From an uncultured Collinsella sp. (GTDB lineage Bacteria; Actinomycetota; Coriobacteriia; Coriobacteriales; Coriobacteriaceae), in contig CATZMG010000064.1 in the NCBI GenBank assembly GCA_958421655.1, positions 1 through 11,966 of the forward strand: 11,966 bases of DNA, read 5' to 3'. Below, one piece after another: positions 1 through 6,584 of this stretch (position 1 is its first letter; each line of letters opens with the position of its first letter). Below the pieces are notes generated by a model. The model made no database searches. It saw only the letters and a program-made list of their open reading frames with translations, and was not told where the DNA came from. The translations under genes were made by a program, and so were the position numbers.

Positions 1-2
1 AG

Positions 3-197
3 GCTGTGGTGGGCACCGGTGCCGCAGATAAGCGGCAGGTCGCCTACATGGTGCGCACGCTCACACAGCTCGATCACGACCCGAATCCCGACCATGCCGC
101 CGATGCCCTGGCCTGCGCCATCTGCCACGTTAACCTCAGCCGCACCCGGGCGCTTACCGGTGGCGAGTTCTATCAACAGAGAGGAACCGGATACTGA
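3..197 (+). CDS. ruvC: RuvC Holliday-junction resolvase, C-terminal part (5' end outside window)
   Basis: The reading frame is open from the window edge to a TGA at 195-197, giving about 64 residues of the C-terminal end. RuvC is the endonuclease that cuts Holliday junctions together with RuvAB. The visible part has the family's conserved end: V-x-G-x-G-A-A-D-K-R-Q-V near the start, then a helix with DHAADALACAICH. The last catalytic acidic residue of the RNase H-like fold is the Asp of AADALA. The position three before it is His, where E. coli has Asp; an HxxD pair is, as I recall, also found in Thermus RuvC, so this is a normal variant and not a defect. The stop overlaps the ruvA start by one base. 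Identity is further supported by the ruvA and ruvB genes that follow. Confidence 0.93.
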   Translation, partial: AVVGTGAADKRQVAYMVRTLTQLDHDPNPDHAADALACAICHVNLSRTRALTGGEFYQQRGTGY

Positions 198-817
198 TGA
201 TCTCCCAGCTCCATGGAACGCTTGTCGAGGCCACGATGAGCTCGGCCGTTGTCGATGTATCGGGCGTGGGCTTTGAGCTCGGCATCTCGGGCAGCACCGC
301 GGCCACGTTGCCGACGCCCGGCGGCGAGGTGCGCCTCTACACGCGCATGCAGGTGCGCGAGGACGCCATGACGCTCTTTGGCTTTGCCTCCAAGGACGAG
401 CGCACGATGTTCGATCGGCTCGTGTCCGTCTCGGGCGTCGGTCCGCGCCTGGCGCTTGCTGTGCTCTCCACCTATACCGTGGGGCAACTGTATTCCCTGG
501 TAATGGCCGAGGATGACAAGGGCATGGCCAAGGTACCCGGTGTGGGCAAAAAGACAGCGCAGCGTCTGATCCTGGAACTCAAGAGCACCTTTGCCAAGGA
601 CAAGGGCTTTGTGCCGGTCGACGTGATTCCCGGTCAGGTTGCGATGCCGGTTCCCGCCGCCGCTCCCTCGGCGATTGATGACGCCCGCGCGGCGCTCCTC
701 TCCATGGGCTTTAGCCCGCAGGAGACCGATGTCGCCCTGAGCGGGTATGATGGGCAGGATATGCGTGTCGAGGATCTGCTCGGCGCGGCGCTTAAGCGAC
801 TCGGAATGGATGCGTGA
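197..817 (+). CDS. ruvA: Holliday-junction branch migration protein RuvA
   Basis: RuvA binds the four-way junction as a tetramer and loads the RuvB motor. The 206-residue length fits the family. The N-terminal OB-fold begins MISQLHGTLVE and runs to about residue 65 (LFGF). Two helix-hairpin-helix motifs follow: VSGVGPRLALAVLS at about 73-86 and VPGVGKKTAQRLILELK at about 108-124. A flexible Ala/Pro-rich linker (about 140-157) leads to the C-terminal domain III, DDARAALLSMGFS, which contacts RuvB. The start ATG overlaps the ruvC stop as TGATG, with a GAGAGGAA ribosome binding site at 179-186. The TGA at 815-817 overlaps the ruvB start in the same way, so the three genes are probably translationally coupled. 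Confidence 0.97.
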   Translation: MISQLHGTLVEATMSSAVVDVSGVGFELGISGSTAATLPTPGGEVRLYTRMQVREDAMTLFGFASKDERTMFDRLVSVSGVGPRLALAVLSTYTVGQLYSLVMAEDDKGMAKVPGVGKKTAQRLILELKSTFAKDKGFVPVDVIPGQVAMPVPAAAPSAIDDARAALLSMGFSPQETDVALSGYDGQDMRVEDLLGAALKRLGMDA

Positions 818-1884
818 TGTGGGAAGCCGATGACTCTCAGGACCTGTGGGCGACGCCCGGCAACTCGCCGGCGGCATCCATGGCGCACGGCGAGCGCATG
901 GTGGGCTCGGAGCTGACGGCCGAGGACCTCGATGTCGACCGCACCCTGCGTCCCCAGCGCTTGGACGACTATTGCGGTCAGGAGCATATCAAGCAGAGCC
1001 TGCGCGTGCTCATCGAGGCGGCGCAGAGCCGTGGCGAGACGCTCGACCACGTTATCTTTTCGGGCCCTCCGGGTCTGGGTAAGACCACGCTGGCCACGGT
1101 TATCGCCAACGAGCTGGGCGCTCAGATTAAGACGACGAGCGGCCCCGCTATTGCGCGTACCGGCGACCTGGCGGCTATCCTGACTAACTTGCAGCCGGGT
1201 GACGTGCTGTTTATCGACGAGATTCACCGCCTCAACCGCTCGGTCGAGGAGGTCCTGTATCCTGCGATGGAGGACTTTGCCCTCGATATCGTGATCGGCA
1301 AGGGTCCGGCTGCACGCTCGATTCGCCTGGATATCCCCAAGTTCACGCTGGTGGCGGCAACGACTCGCTCGGGCATGTTGACCGGCCCGCTACGCGACCG
1401 TTTTGGCATTTCGTATCGCCTGGATTACTACACCGTCGAGGAGCTTGCCCAGATTGTGACGCGCTCGGCGACCATCCTGGGCGTGACAATAGACCATCCG
1501 AGCGCGCTCGAGATCGGCTCACGCTCGCGTGGCACGCCGCGCCTGGCCAACCGTCTGCTCAAGCGCGTGCGCGACTACGCGCAGGTGCGCGGCAACGGTC
1601 CTATTGAGCTTGATATTTGCCGTCAGGCGCTCGAGTTCTTCGAGATTGATGAGCTTGGTTTGGACTGGATGGACATTCGTATCTTGGAGACACTCGCCAA
1701 GACGTTCTCCGGCCGTGCCGTTGGCTTGACCACGCTTGCCAGTGCGGTGGGCGAGGACCCGGGTACGCTTGAGGACGTCTACGAGCCCTATCTGCTGCAG
1801 TGCGGATTGATGATTCGCACACCGCAGGGTCGCCAGGCAACGCCTCGCACCTTTGAGCATTTGGGAATTGAGCCGACCGTTTAG
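817..1884 (+). CDS. ruvB: Holliday-junction branch migration ATPase RuvB
   Basis: RuvB is the AAA+ hexameric motor that pulls DNA through the RuvA-bound junction. Numbered from ATG 817 (355 residues), the Walker A GPPGLGKT is at about 83-90, the Walker B LFIDEIHRL at about 131-139, sensor 1 ATTR near 181-184 and the arginine-finger segment GPLRDRFG near 190-197. A conserved RGTPRLANRLLKRVRD segment precedes the C-terminal winged-helix domain. I chose 817 because it repeats the TGATG overlap seen at ruvC/ruvA; a GTG at 814 is directly upstream in frame, and an internal ATG at 898 would give the shorter N-terminus seen in E. coli RuvB. With 817 the protein has about 20 extra, low-complexity N-terminal residues, so the true start may be 898. 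It is the last gene of the operon; no convincing terminator follows directly. Confidence 0.97.
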   Translation: MWEADDSQDLWATPGNSPAASMAHGERMVGSELTAEDLDVDRTLRPQRLDDYCGQEHIKQSLRVLIEAAQSRGETLDHVIFSGPPGLGKTTLATVIANELGAQIKTTSGPAIARTGDLAAILTNLQPGDVLFIDEIHRLNRSVEEVLYPAMEDFALDIVIGKGPAARSIRLDIPKFTLVAATTRSGMLTGPLRDRFGISYRLDYYTVEELAQIVTRSATILGVTIDHPSALEIGSRSRGTPRLANRLLKRVRDYAQVRGNGPIELDICRQALEFFEIDELGLDWMDIRILETLAKTFSGRAVGLTTLASAVGEDPGTLEDVYEPYLLQCGLMIRTPQGRQATPRTFEHLGIEPTV

Positions 1885-1947
1885 GACGGGTTTGTAGGCT
1901 ATCGCTGAGCATTGGATAAACATATCGCCGTTTGTCGGTTGCGGGTG

Positions 1948-1975
1948 CTTTACTATTGCGCGCCCGTGCTATGCT
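1948..1975 (+). promoter_or_regulatory. Candidate promoter of fhs with extended -10
   Basis: An extended -10 of the form TGnTATGCT lies at 1967-1975, with a weak -35-like CTTTAC at 1948-1953 and a 16-base spacer. Transcription would start about 35 bases before the fhs ATG. The extended -10 could compensate for the weak -35. This is a pattern match only. Confidence 0.4.
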
Positions 1976-2003
1976 GAATTGGTCTTTTTCTCATCCGGTA
2001 ACG

Positions 2004-2009
2004 AAAGGA
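2004..2009 (+). promoter_or_regulatory. Ribosome binding site deciding the fhs start
   Basis: AAAGGA lies six bases before ATG 2016. The same frame is open further up to 1932, but no comparable site precedes the earlier start, and the candidate promoter lies within that extension. This places the fhs start at 2016. Confidence 0.75.
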
Positions 2010-2015
2010 CCGTCC

Positions 2016-3683
2016 ATGCCTACTGACATCGAAATCGCACGTTCCGTCACGCCGCTGCCCATTACCGAGGTGGCTAAGAACGCCGGCGTCGACGTAAAGC
2101 ACCTGATTCCGTACGGCTTCGACAAGGCTAAGGTCGACTACTCTCTGCTCAATGAGCCAACTGATCACCAGGCTAAGCTCGTCCTCGTGACCGCCATCAA
2201 CCCCACGCCTGCGGGCGAGGGTAAGACCACCACGACCATCGGTCTGGCCGATGGCCTGCGCCGTCGCGGCGTCAAGAGCGCTGTGGCCCTGCGTGAGCCT
2301 TCGCTCGGCCCCGTCTTTGGCGTCAAGGGCGGTGCCGCTGGCGGCGGCTGGGCTCAGGTCATCCCCATGGAGGACATCAACCTGCACTTTACCGGCGACT
2401 TCCATGCCATTGGTGCCGCCAACAATCTGCTGGCAGCCATGCTCGACAACCATTTTCAGCAGGGCAACCAGCTCGGCATCGACGTTAAGCGCATCACCTG
2501 GAAGCGCGTCGTCGACATGAACGACCGTCAGCTGCGCCATGTTATCGACGGCATTGGCGGCAAGGCCCAGGGAGTGCCGCGCGAGGACGGCTTCGATATC
2601 ACCGTTGCCTCCGAGGTCATGGCAATCCTGTGCCTGTCCACGAGCATCAATGACCTCAAGGAGCGCTTGGGCGAGATCGTTGTCGGCTACAGCTATGCCG
2701 GCGAGCCCGTCCGCGCACGCGACCTTAAGGCCCAGGGAGCTATGGCCGCACTGCTCAAGGACGCGCTCAAACCCAACCTGGTCCAGACGCTCGAGGGTAC
2801 GCCTGCGTTTGTTCACGGCGGTCCCTTCGCCAATATTGCCCACGGCTGCAACTCCATCATGGCCACCCGCATGGCCATGCGCTTCGGCGACGTCGCGATT
2901 ACCGAGGCCGGTTTCGGTGCCGACCTGGGTGCCGAGAAGTTCCTCGACATCAAGTGCCGCATGACGGGCGTTCGCCCCAGCGCTGTCGTGGTCGTCGCCA
3001 CTGCCCGCGCGCTTAAGTACAACGGCGGTGTTGCCAAGGCCGACCTCAACGAGGAGAACCTCGAGGCCCTCAAGGCTGGCATGCCCAACCTGCTGCGCCA
3101 CGTCGACAACATTCAGAATGTCTACGGCCTGCCCTGCGTGGTCGCCATCAACCGCTTCCCGACGGACACCGAGGCCGAGCTCGAGCTCATCGAGTCCGAA
3201 TGCCAGAAACTCGGTGTTAACGTTAAGCTGTCCGAGGTTTGGGCCAAGGGTGGCGAGGGCGCGCTCGACCTGGCCGATGAGGTCATGCGCCTGATTGAGC
3301 AGCCGAGCGAGCTCAAGTTTGCCTACGAGGACGGTGCCGATGTGGCCGACGCCCTCGAGGCCGTTGCTACCAAGGTCTACCGCGCCGACGGCGTCGACTT
3401 TACGCCGGCTGCCAGGCGCCAGCTCGCCGAGCTGCGCGAGAACGGCTTTGGCAACCTGCCGGTGTGCGTGGCCAAGACCCAGTACAGCTTTAGCGACAAC
3501 GCCAAGGCGCTGGGCGCTCCCGAGGGCTTCCGCATCACGGTGCGCGAGCTCAAGGTTTCCGCCGGTGCCCACTTTGTGGTCGCGCTGACCGGTAGCGTTC
3601 TGACCATGCCGGGCCTGCCCAAGGTTCCCGCGGCCGAGAACATCGACGTCGACAACGACGGCAACATCACCGGCCTGTTCTAA
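2016..3683 (+). CDS. fhs: Formate-tetrahydrofolate ligase (10-formyl-THF synthetase)
   Basis: This cytosolic enzyme joins formate and tetrahydrofolate using ATP to give 10-formyl-THF, the one-carbon donor for purine synthesis and initiator-tRNA formylation, and the entry step of formate into the methyl branch in acetogens. From ATG 2016 the protein is 555 residues, matching the usual length of about 555-560. The ATP-binding loop TPAGEGKT is at 64-71. The segment EPSLGPVFGVKGGAAGGG (about 94-111) and NLHFTGDFHAI (about 122-132) are hallmark stretches of the family. The C-terminal end keeps LTMPGLPKVPAAENID. The gene stands alone, with its own promoter candidate and terminator. No folD or other folate gene is adjacent, so regulation cannot be read from context. 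Confidence 0.97.
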   Translation: MPTDIEIARSVTPLPITEVAKNAGVDVKHLIPYGFDKAKVDYSLLNEPTDHQAKLVLVTAINPTPAGEGKTTTTIGLADGLRRRGVKSAVALREPSLGPVFGVKGGAAGGGWAQVIPMEDINLHFTGDFHAIGAANNLLAAMLDNHFQQGNQLGIDVKRITWKRVVDMNDRQLRHVIDGIGGKAQGVPREDGFDITVASEVMAILCLSTSINDLKERLGEIVVGYSYAGEPVRARDLKAQGAMAALLKDALKPNLVQTLEGTPAFVHGGPFANIAHGCNSIMATRMAMRFGDVAITEAGFGADLGAEKFLDIKCRMTGVRPSAVVVVATARALKYNGGVAKADLNEENLEALKAGMPNLLRHVDNIQNVYGLPCVVAINRFPTDTEAELELIESECQKLGVNVKLSEVWAKGGEGALDLADEVMRLIEQPSELKFAYEDGADVADALEAVATKVYRADGVDFTPAARRQLAELRENGFGNLPVCVAKTQYSFSDNAKALGAPEGFRITVRELKVSAGAHFVVALTGSVLTMPGLPKVPAAENIDVDNDGNITGLF

Positions 3684-3709
3684 GCCTGCTGCTCATAGCC
3701 GCTTGCCCG

Positions 3710-3745
3710 CCCCGCCGTGCCCACCAAGGCTCGGCGGGGTTTTTT
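3710..3745 (+). terminator. Rho-independent terminator of fhs
   Basis: CCCCGCCG at 3710-3717 pairs perfectly with CGGCGGGG at 3732-3739. A T-T mismatch then leads into a second short GCC/GGC stem (3719-3721 with 3728-3730) that closes a six-base loop. Six T residues follow at 3740-3745. It begins 27 bases after the fhs stop. Confidence 0.92.
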
Positions 3746-3753
3746 GATTCCAA

Positions 3754-3780
3754 GGGGACGGAAGGATCATTTTGGGACGG
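3754..3780. repeat. Short direct repeat GGGACGG-N13-GGGACGG
   Basis: GGGGACGG at 3754-3761 and GGGACGG at 3774-3780 flank a short AT-rich spacer containing GGATCATTTT. Paired G-rich blocks of this kind recur between genes in many bacteria, in some cases as substrates of REP-associated transposases. Only one unit is present here, so its repeat status in the genome is an inference. Confidence 0.3.
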
Positions 3781-3786
3781 CGGCAA

Positions 3787-3798
3787 TGTTGCGCAACA
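3787..3798. promoter_or_regulatory. 12-bp perfect palindrome, possible operator
   Basis: TGTTGCGCAACA is a perfect palindrome about 80 bases before the zinc-ribbon gene at 3880. Its position fits a dimeric repressor or activator site, but no convincing -35/-10 pair is visible around it. Confidence 0.3.
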
Positions 3799-3879
3799 AG
3801 AATGGGGATTTCTCTCGTACGGTGTAGTTGGAAGAATTGCGCGGGCGCATTGCGGCTGCGACGAGAGACGGGAGATGCG

Positions 3880-5919
3880 ATGTATTGCACCAAGTGCGGA
3901 GCTCAGATACCCGATGGCTCCACGTTTTGCACGAGCTGCGGCGCTCGCGTGGGTGGCGCCGAGGACCAGGCGGAGCCCGTGGCGTTTCCGGTAGGGGATA
4001 GCGCGCTGGCGGGCGACCCTGCTGCGCCCGCGCCGTCATCAGCTCCTGCGGGGCGGCAGGCCACGCAGGGTGCTCCGGCTCACATGGCGGCACAGCCTCA
4101 ATATGAGCAGCCGTTCGCCGAGCCCGCCGAGTCGTTCGACCTGACGCCTCAGCCCAAGAAGCCCAAGCACAGGGGCCGTATCGTCGCGGCCGTTATCGGA
4201 GGCGTGGCCGTTGTCGCCATTGTCGCCGCTATCGTGATCGTGCCGCGTATCGGCACATCTTCCGAGGTGACCTCGGGCGGCAAGGGCTATGTTGTTTGCG
4301 CGTGCGAGACCAAGATTCTGCCCAAAAACAGCAAGGGCAAAAAGCTCAAGAGCTATACCGTCGAGCTGGCGCCGGTATCCGGCAAGGGCAAGAGCTACGC
4401 CATCAAAGTGGACGGCGAGGACGGCTTTGCCATGGAGGACTTTGGCGAGCTGCCCGATCAGAAGTACCAGATGACCATTACCTCGGGCAAGGGCAAAAAG
4501 AAGAGCACGACCACCATGAAGGTGGACTACGCCAAGGAAGGCTCGGACGCCCCTAAGAACGTTGAGCTCACGCAGTCCAAGAAGGAGGCCAAGGCCTCTG
4601 CCAAGGCAGCGGTCAAGACGGCAAACGAGCTGTTCACCGACAAGATCCTCGAGTACCAAAAGAAGTACGGCGAGGGCGAGGCTGTCGAGTTCGATGAATA
4701 CACGTATGGAGCCCAGGGTGTTGCTTACGCCAAACTTGTTGACTTTGATGGCGACGGCCAAGACGAGCTGCTGATAGAGTATTCCGATGAGCCGGTTGAT
4801 TTTGAGGACAAGGCTGCCTCTGCGAATCTTGAGGTCTGGGCGTATAAGAACGGCGAGATTGAGAAGGTCTACACGCCTGAGGTGGTTGTGGGCACTCAGC
4901 AGGCGTGTGTGACTTTCGGTCCTACTGAATATGCGGGTAAGATTGGATTTGTGCAGTGGTTTGACCATGAAGCGGAAATTAAACAAAGCGACGTCTCTGG
5001 CGAAAGTGGCCCTTCTGCTCATGAATACCAAGTTAAATTCATCGGGTATGATGGCCAATCATTCAAGGCAATGACGGACCTTATTCCTCTGAGGGAATTC
5101 AACTCTGGCTTTTCTGGCGTTTATGGCGTGTTATTTTCCGATAAGGACTCGATAAACGAAACTATTGCAACGGTCGCCACGACGCTGGAGCAGCTGAAGT
5201 CGAAGGACGCTGACGATGCGCAGGCGAGCTACGAGGCCGTCTCTGCCACGCAGGATGTCAACTTTACGGCTGCGGTTGGCGAAGGCCCGCTGAATCCGTC
5301 CCCCGATGATACGTGCCAGATTTCGGCTACGTGGACCTATCCTCAGGTAAAAGGCCAGGGTGTAGGTGTCGCCAAGTTCAACAAGGATATGGTTCAGCTG
5401 GTCGCGGATACGCTCGACGCGAGCAAGCAGGCCTCGATGGACGACGAGGACAGTCGCGTGACCATGATGTACACTGCCGAGATCGTCTCGATCGATGGCG
5501 ATATCGCCTGCGTGCGTACGTTCACCAACAGTTATCAGCCTCCGTATCGATCGGTGCAGAAGACGAGGTCGGCGTACTACAACCTCAAGACGGGTGAGCA
5601 GGTTTCGCTCGAGGATTCGCTTGCGCAGCATGGCCTTTCGTTCGACACCCTCAAGAGCGAGGCCAAGCAGGCAATTAAGACGGCAAAGCCGAATTTTGAC
5701 TCTGTGTCCGAAGACAACATCGACGATGACGATAATTACACCGAGGATCATTTCTACTACGATGGCAAGGGCTATATCATCGTCCTCGATACTGGCGAGT
5801 TTGACTGCATGGCATGGGATACGCACGATTTGGTTGCGCACGCCTTCGACTCGAGCTATTCCAGTGGTCAGGACGTAACGCCCGAGCGGGCTAGGGCCAC
5901 GTACGTACCCAACGAGTAG
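3880..5919 (+). CDS. Zinc-ribbon single-pass membrane protein with DUF3298-like C-terminal domain
   Basis: This is a 679-residue protein of unknown function. An N-terminal zinc ribbon has C3, C6, C17 and C20 (MYCTKCG ... FCTSCG). A disordered Ala/Pro/Gln-rich stretch (about 25-95) leads to a basic KKPKHRGR and one membrane helix at about 101-121, so the ribbon should be cytoplasmic and the rest extracellular. Next come a Lys/Gly-rich beta region (about 130-235), an Asp-rich DFDGDGQDEL loop (288-297) like calcium-binding FG-GAP/EF-hand loops, and a C-terminal part (about 480-655) with FNKDMVQLV, YYNLKTGEQVSLEDSL and a late GKGYIIVLDTGEF that resembles the DUF4163/DUF3298 fold of RsiV and PdaC. 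The start at 3880 has GGGAG five bases upstream and puts the ribbon at the terminus; the frame is open back to 3772. Residues about 348-427 are encoded by DNA of clearly lower GC. The gene has its own terminator and appears monocistronic. Confidence 0.85.
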   Translation: MYCTKCGAQIPDGSTFCTSCGARVGGAEDQAEPVAFPVGDSALAGDPAAPAPSSAPAGRQATQGAPAHMAAQPQYEQPFAEPAESFDLTPQPKKPKHRGRIVAAVIGGVAVVAIVAAIVIVPRIGTSSEVTSGGKGYVVCACETKILPKNSKGKKLKSYTVELAPVSGKGKSYAIKVDGEDGFAMEDFGELPDQKYQMTITSGKGKKKSTTTMKVDYAKEGSDAPKNVELTQSKKEAKASAKAAVKTANELFTDKILEYQKKYGEGEAVEFDEYTYGAQGVAYAKLVDFDGDGQDELLIEYSDEPVDFEDKAASANLEVWAYKNGEIEKVYTPEVVVGTQQACVTFGPTEYAGKIGFVQWFDHEAEIKQSDVSGESGPSAHEYQVKFIGYDGQSFKAMTDLIPLREFNSGFSGVYGVLFSDKDSINETIATVATTLEQLKSKDADDAQASYEAVSATQDVNFTAAVGEGPLNPSPDDTCQISATWTYPQVKGQGVGVAKFNKDMVQLVADTLDASKQASMDDEDSRVTMMYTAEIVSIDGDIACVRTFTNSYQPPYRSVQKTRSAYYNLKTGEQVSLEDSLAQHGLSFDTLKSEAKQAIKTAKPNFDSVSEDNIDDDDNYTEDHFYYDGKGYIIVLDTGEFDCMAWDTHDLVAHAFDSSYSSGQDVTPERARATYVPNE

Positions 5920-5945
5920 AGTAAAGCCGCAAGAAGCGAATTACA

Positions 5946-5988
5946 AAGTCCCCCGGTGGCGCAAACGCAGAGTCACCGGGGACTTTTT
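5946..5988 (+). terminator. Rho-independent terminator of the zinc-ribbon gene
   Basis: AAAGTCCCCCGGTG (from 5945) pairs with CACCGGGGACTTT (from 5974), with one bulged C in the left arm. The loop can form a further GCG/CGC hairpin (5959-5968). Five T residues at 5984-5988 end it. It lies 26 bases after the stop codon. Confidence 0.9.
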
Positions 5989-6017
5989 GATGCAAACTGG
6001 GTCCGATACAAGCTATC

Positions 6018-6198
6018 TGGGCCAGCTGCGCCACGAAAAGTGCCCATCTACTACGTTTACCAGGGTTGGACCAACCATGGAGCGTTTTTTAACAATACAG
6101 CAAGACGTTTACCTGCGGTTTTGTTAACTCAAATATGGCTATGGTTGGCACCCTTGAGTTAAACGTAGTAGATGGGCGCATTTTTTGGTGCACAGCCC
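6018..6198. repeat. Long imperfect inverted repeat / hairpin element between convergent genes
   Basis: An 18-bp perfect inverted repeat, GCCCATCTACTACGTTTA at 6042-6059 and its complement at 6160-6177, is the core. It extends outward through 6027-6041/6178-6192 (TGCGCCA against TGGTGCA, then A-rich against T-rich) with few mismatches, and possibly to GGGC/GCCC at 6018-6021/6195-6198. Inward, GGGT (6063-6066) pairs with ACCC (6150-6153) and CCAACCAT (6071-6078) with ATGGTTGG (6141-6148). A T6 run follows the core right arm on the plus strand, and a TTTT run occurs in the equivalent place on the minus strand. The element lies between the terminator of the zinc-ribbon gene and the 3' end of the small cysteine-rich gene. 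It may act as a bidirectional terminator, a MITE-like insertion or a structured small RNA. No open frame within it looks like a protein. Confidence 0.75.
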
Positions 6199-6210
6199 AA
6201 GAAGAGGTCG

Positions 6211-6447
6211 TTAGCCGCGCTGGAGGCCGAAGAGTTTGGCGTTGCGCTCGGCGACCATCATGTTGATATCGGCGATTTCCATCTCGCCGTCAATGTAGGG
6301 CTGGTAGGTGCCGTACGGGTCGCCGGCTCCCAAGCTGCAGCTTCCGCAGTTGTCGCAACTGCCGTTGCCGCAGCCTGCGAGTGCTAGCTTGATGATTTCC
6401 TCGCGCTCGGCACGCGTCGTGTCCTTGATGAGCTTGCTTTTTGCCAT
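6211..6447 (-). CDS. Small cysteine-rich protein of unknown function
   Basis: This is a 78-residue protein I do not recognise. The N-terminal third is a charged helix (TRAEREEIIKLALAG). It is followed by a cysteine cluster, GCGNGSCDNCGSC, with C26, C31, C34 and C37 in the pattern C-x4-C-x2-C-x2-C. The rest is a soluble tail containing DPYGTYQPYIDGEMEIADIN. Such a cluster could hold zinc or an iron-sulphur centre; this is inference from spacing alone. There is no signal peptide or membrane helix. The start at 6447 has GAGGAA four bases upstream (6452-6457 on the complement). The gene is divergent from the 318-residue membrane protein gene and its 3' end faces the long hairpin. A plus-strand frame covers the same DNA, but lacks a comparable ribosome binding site and has a less convincing composition. 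Confidence 0.75.
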   Translation of the reverse strand: MAKSKLIKDTTRAEREEIIKLALAGCGNGSCDNCGSCSLGAGDPYGTYQPYIDGEMEIADINMMVAERNAKLFGLQRG

Positions 6448-6584
6448 GACGTTCCTCGATTCGCTCGTGACCGTCGGCCGCGCATGTCTTGTAGATACCG
6501 GCGGGCTTTGCCCATCATAGACTTTTGCGCGGGTAGAATGCATGGATAACTTGATGCTTACGGGCGACGGAAAGGAATCGTTGC

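Noticed and set aside
1868..1895. Weak CCGT/ACGG hairpin at the ruvB stop as a terminator
   Set aside because: Only four base pairs and no uninterrupted T run; too weak to call.
1932..2015. Upstream extension of fhs to an earlier start at 1932
   Set aside because: It would contain the promoter candidate, lacks a ribosome binding site and adds residues not found in the family.
1953..3572. Long minus-strand open frame (539 codons) opposite fhs
   Set aside because: It is a shadow of the strong third-position GC bias of fhs. It shows no recognisable domain, is repetitive in Gly/Val/Leu/Asp, and fhs itself is certain.
4039..5058. Minus-strand open frame opposite the zinc-ribbon membrane protein
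   Set aside because: Arg/Leu/Gly-rich shadow with no domain; the plus-strand frame has a clear ribbon, membrane helix and terminator.
6172..6387. Plus-strand frame overlapping the small cysteine-rich gene
   Set aside because: It starts within the hairpin element without a ribosome binding site, and its Ala/Val-rich end is the complement of the cysteine cluster.
6507..6545. TAGAAT (plus, 6534-6539) and TATGAT (minus, 6514-6519) as divergent -10 boxes
   Set aside because: Each resembles a -10 element, but neither has a matching -35 or extended -10 at a suitable distance, so they are not listed as promoters.
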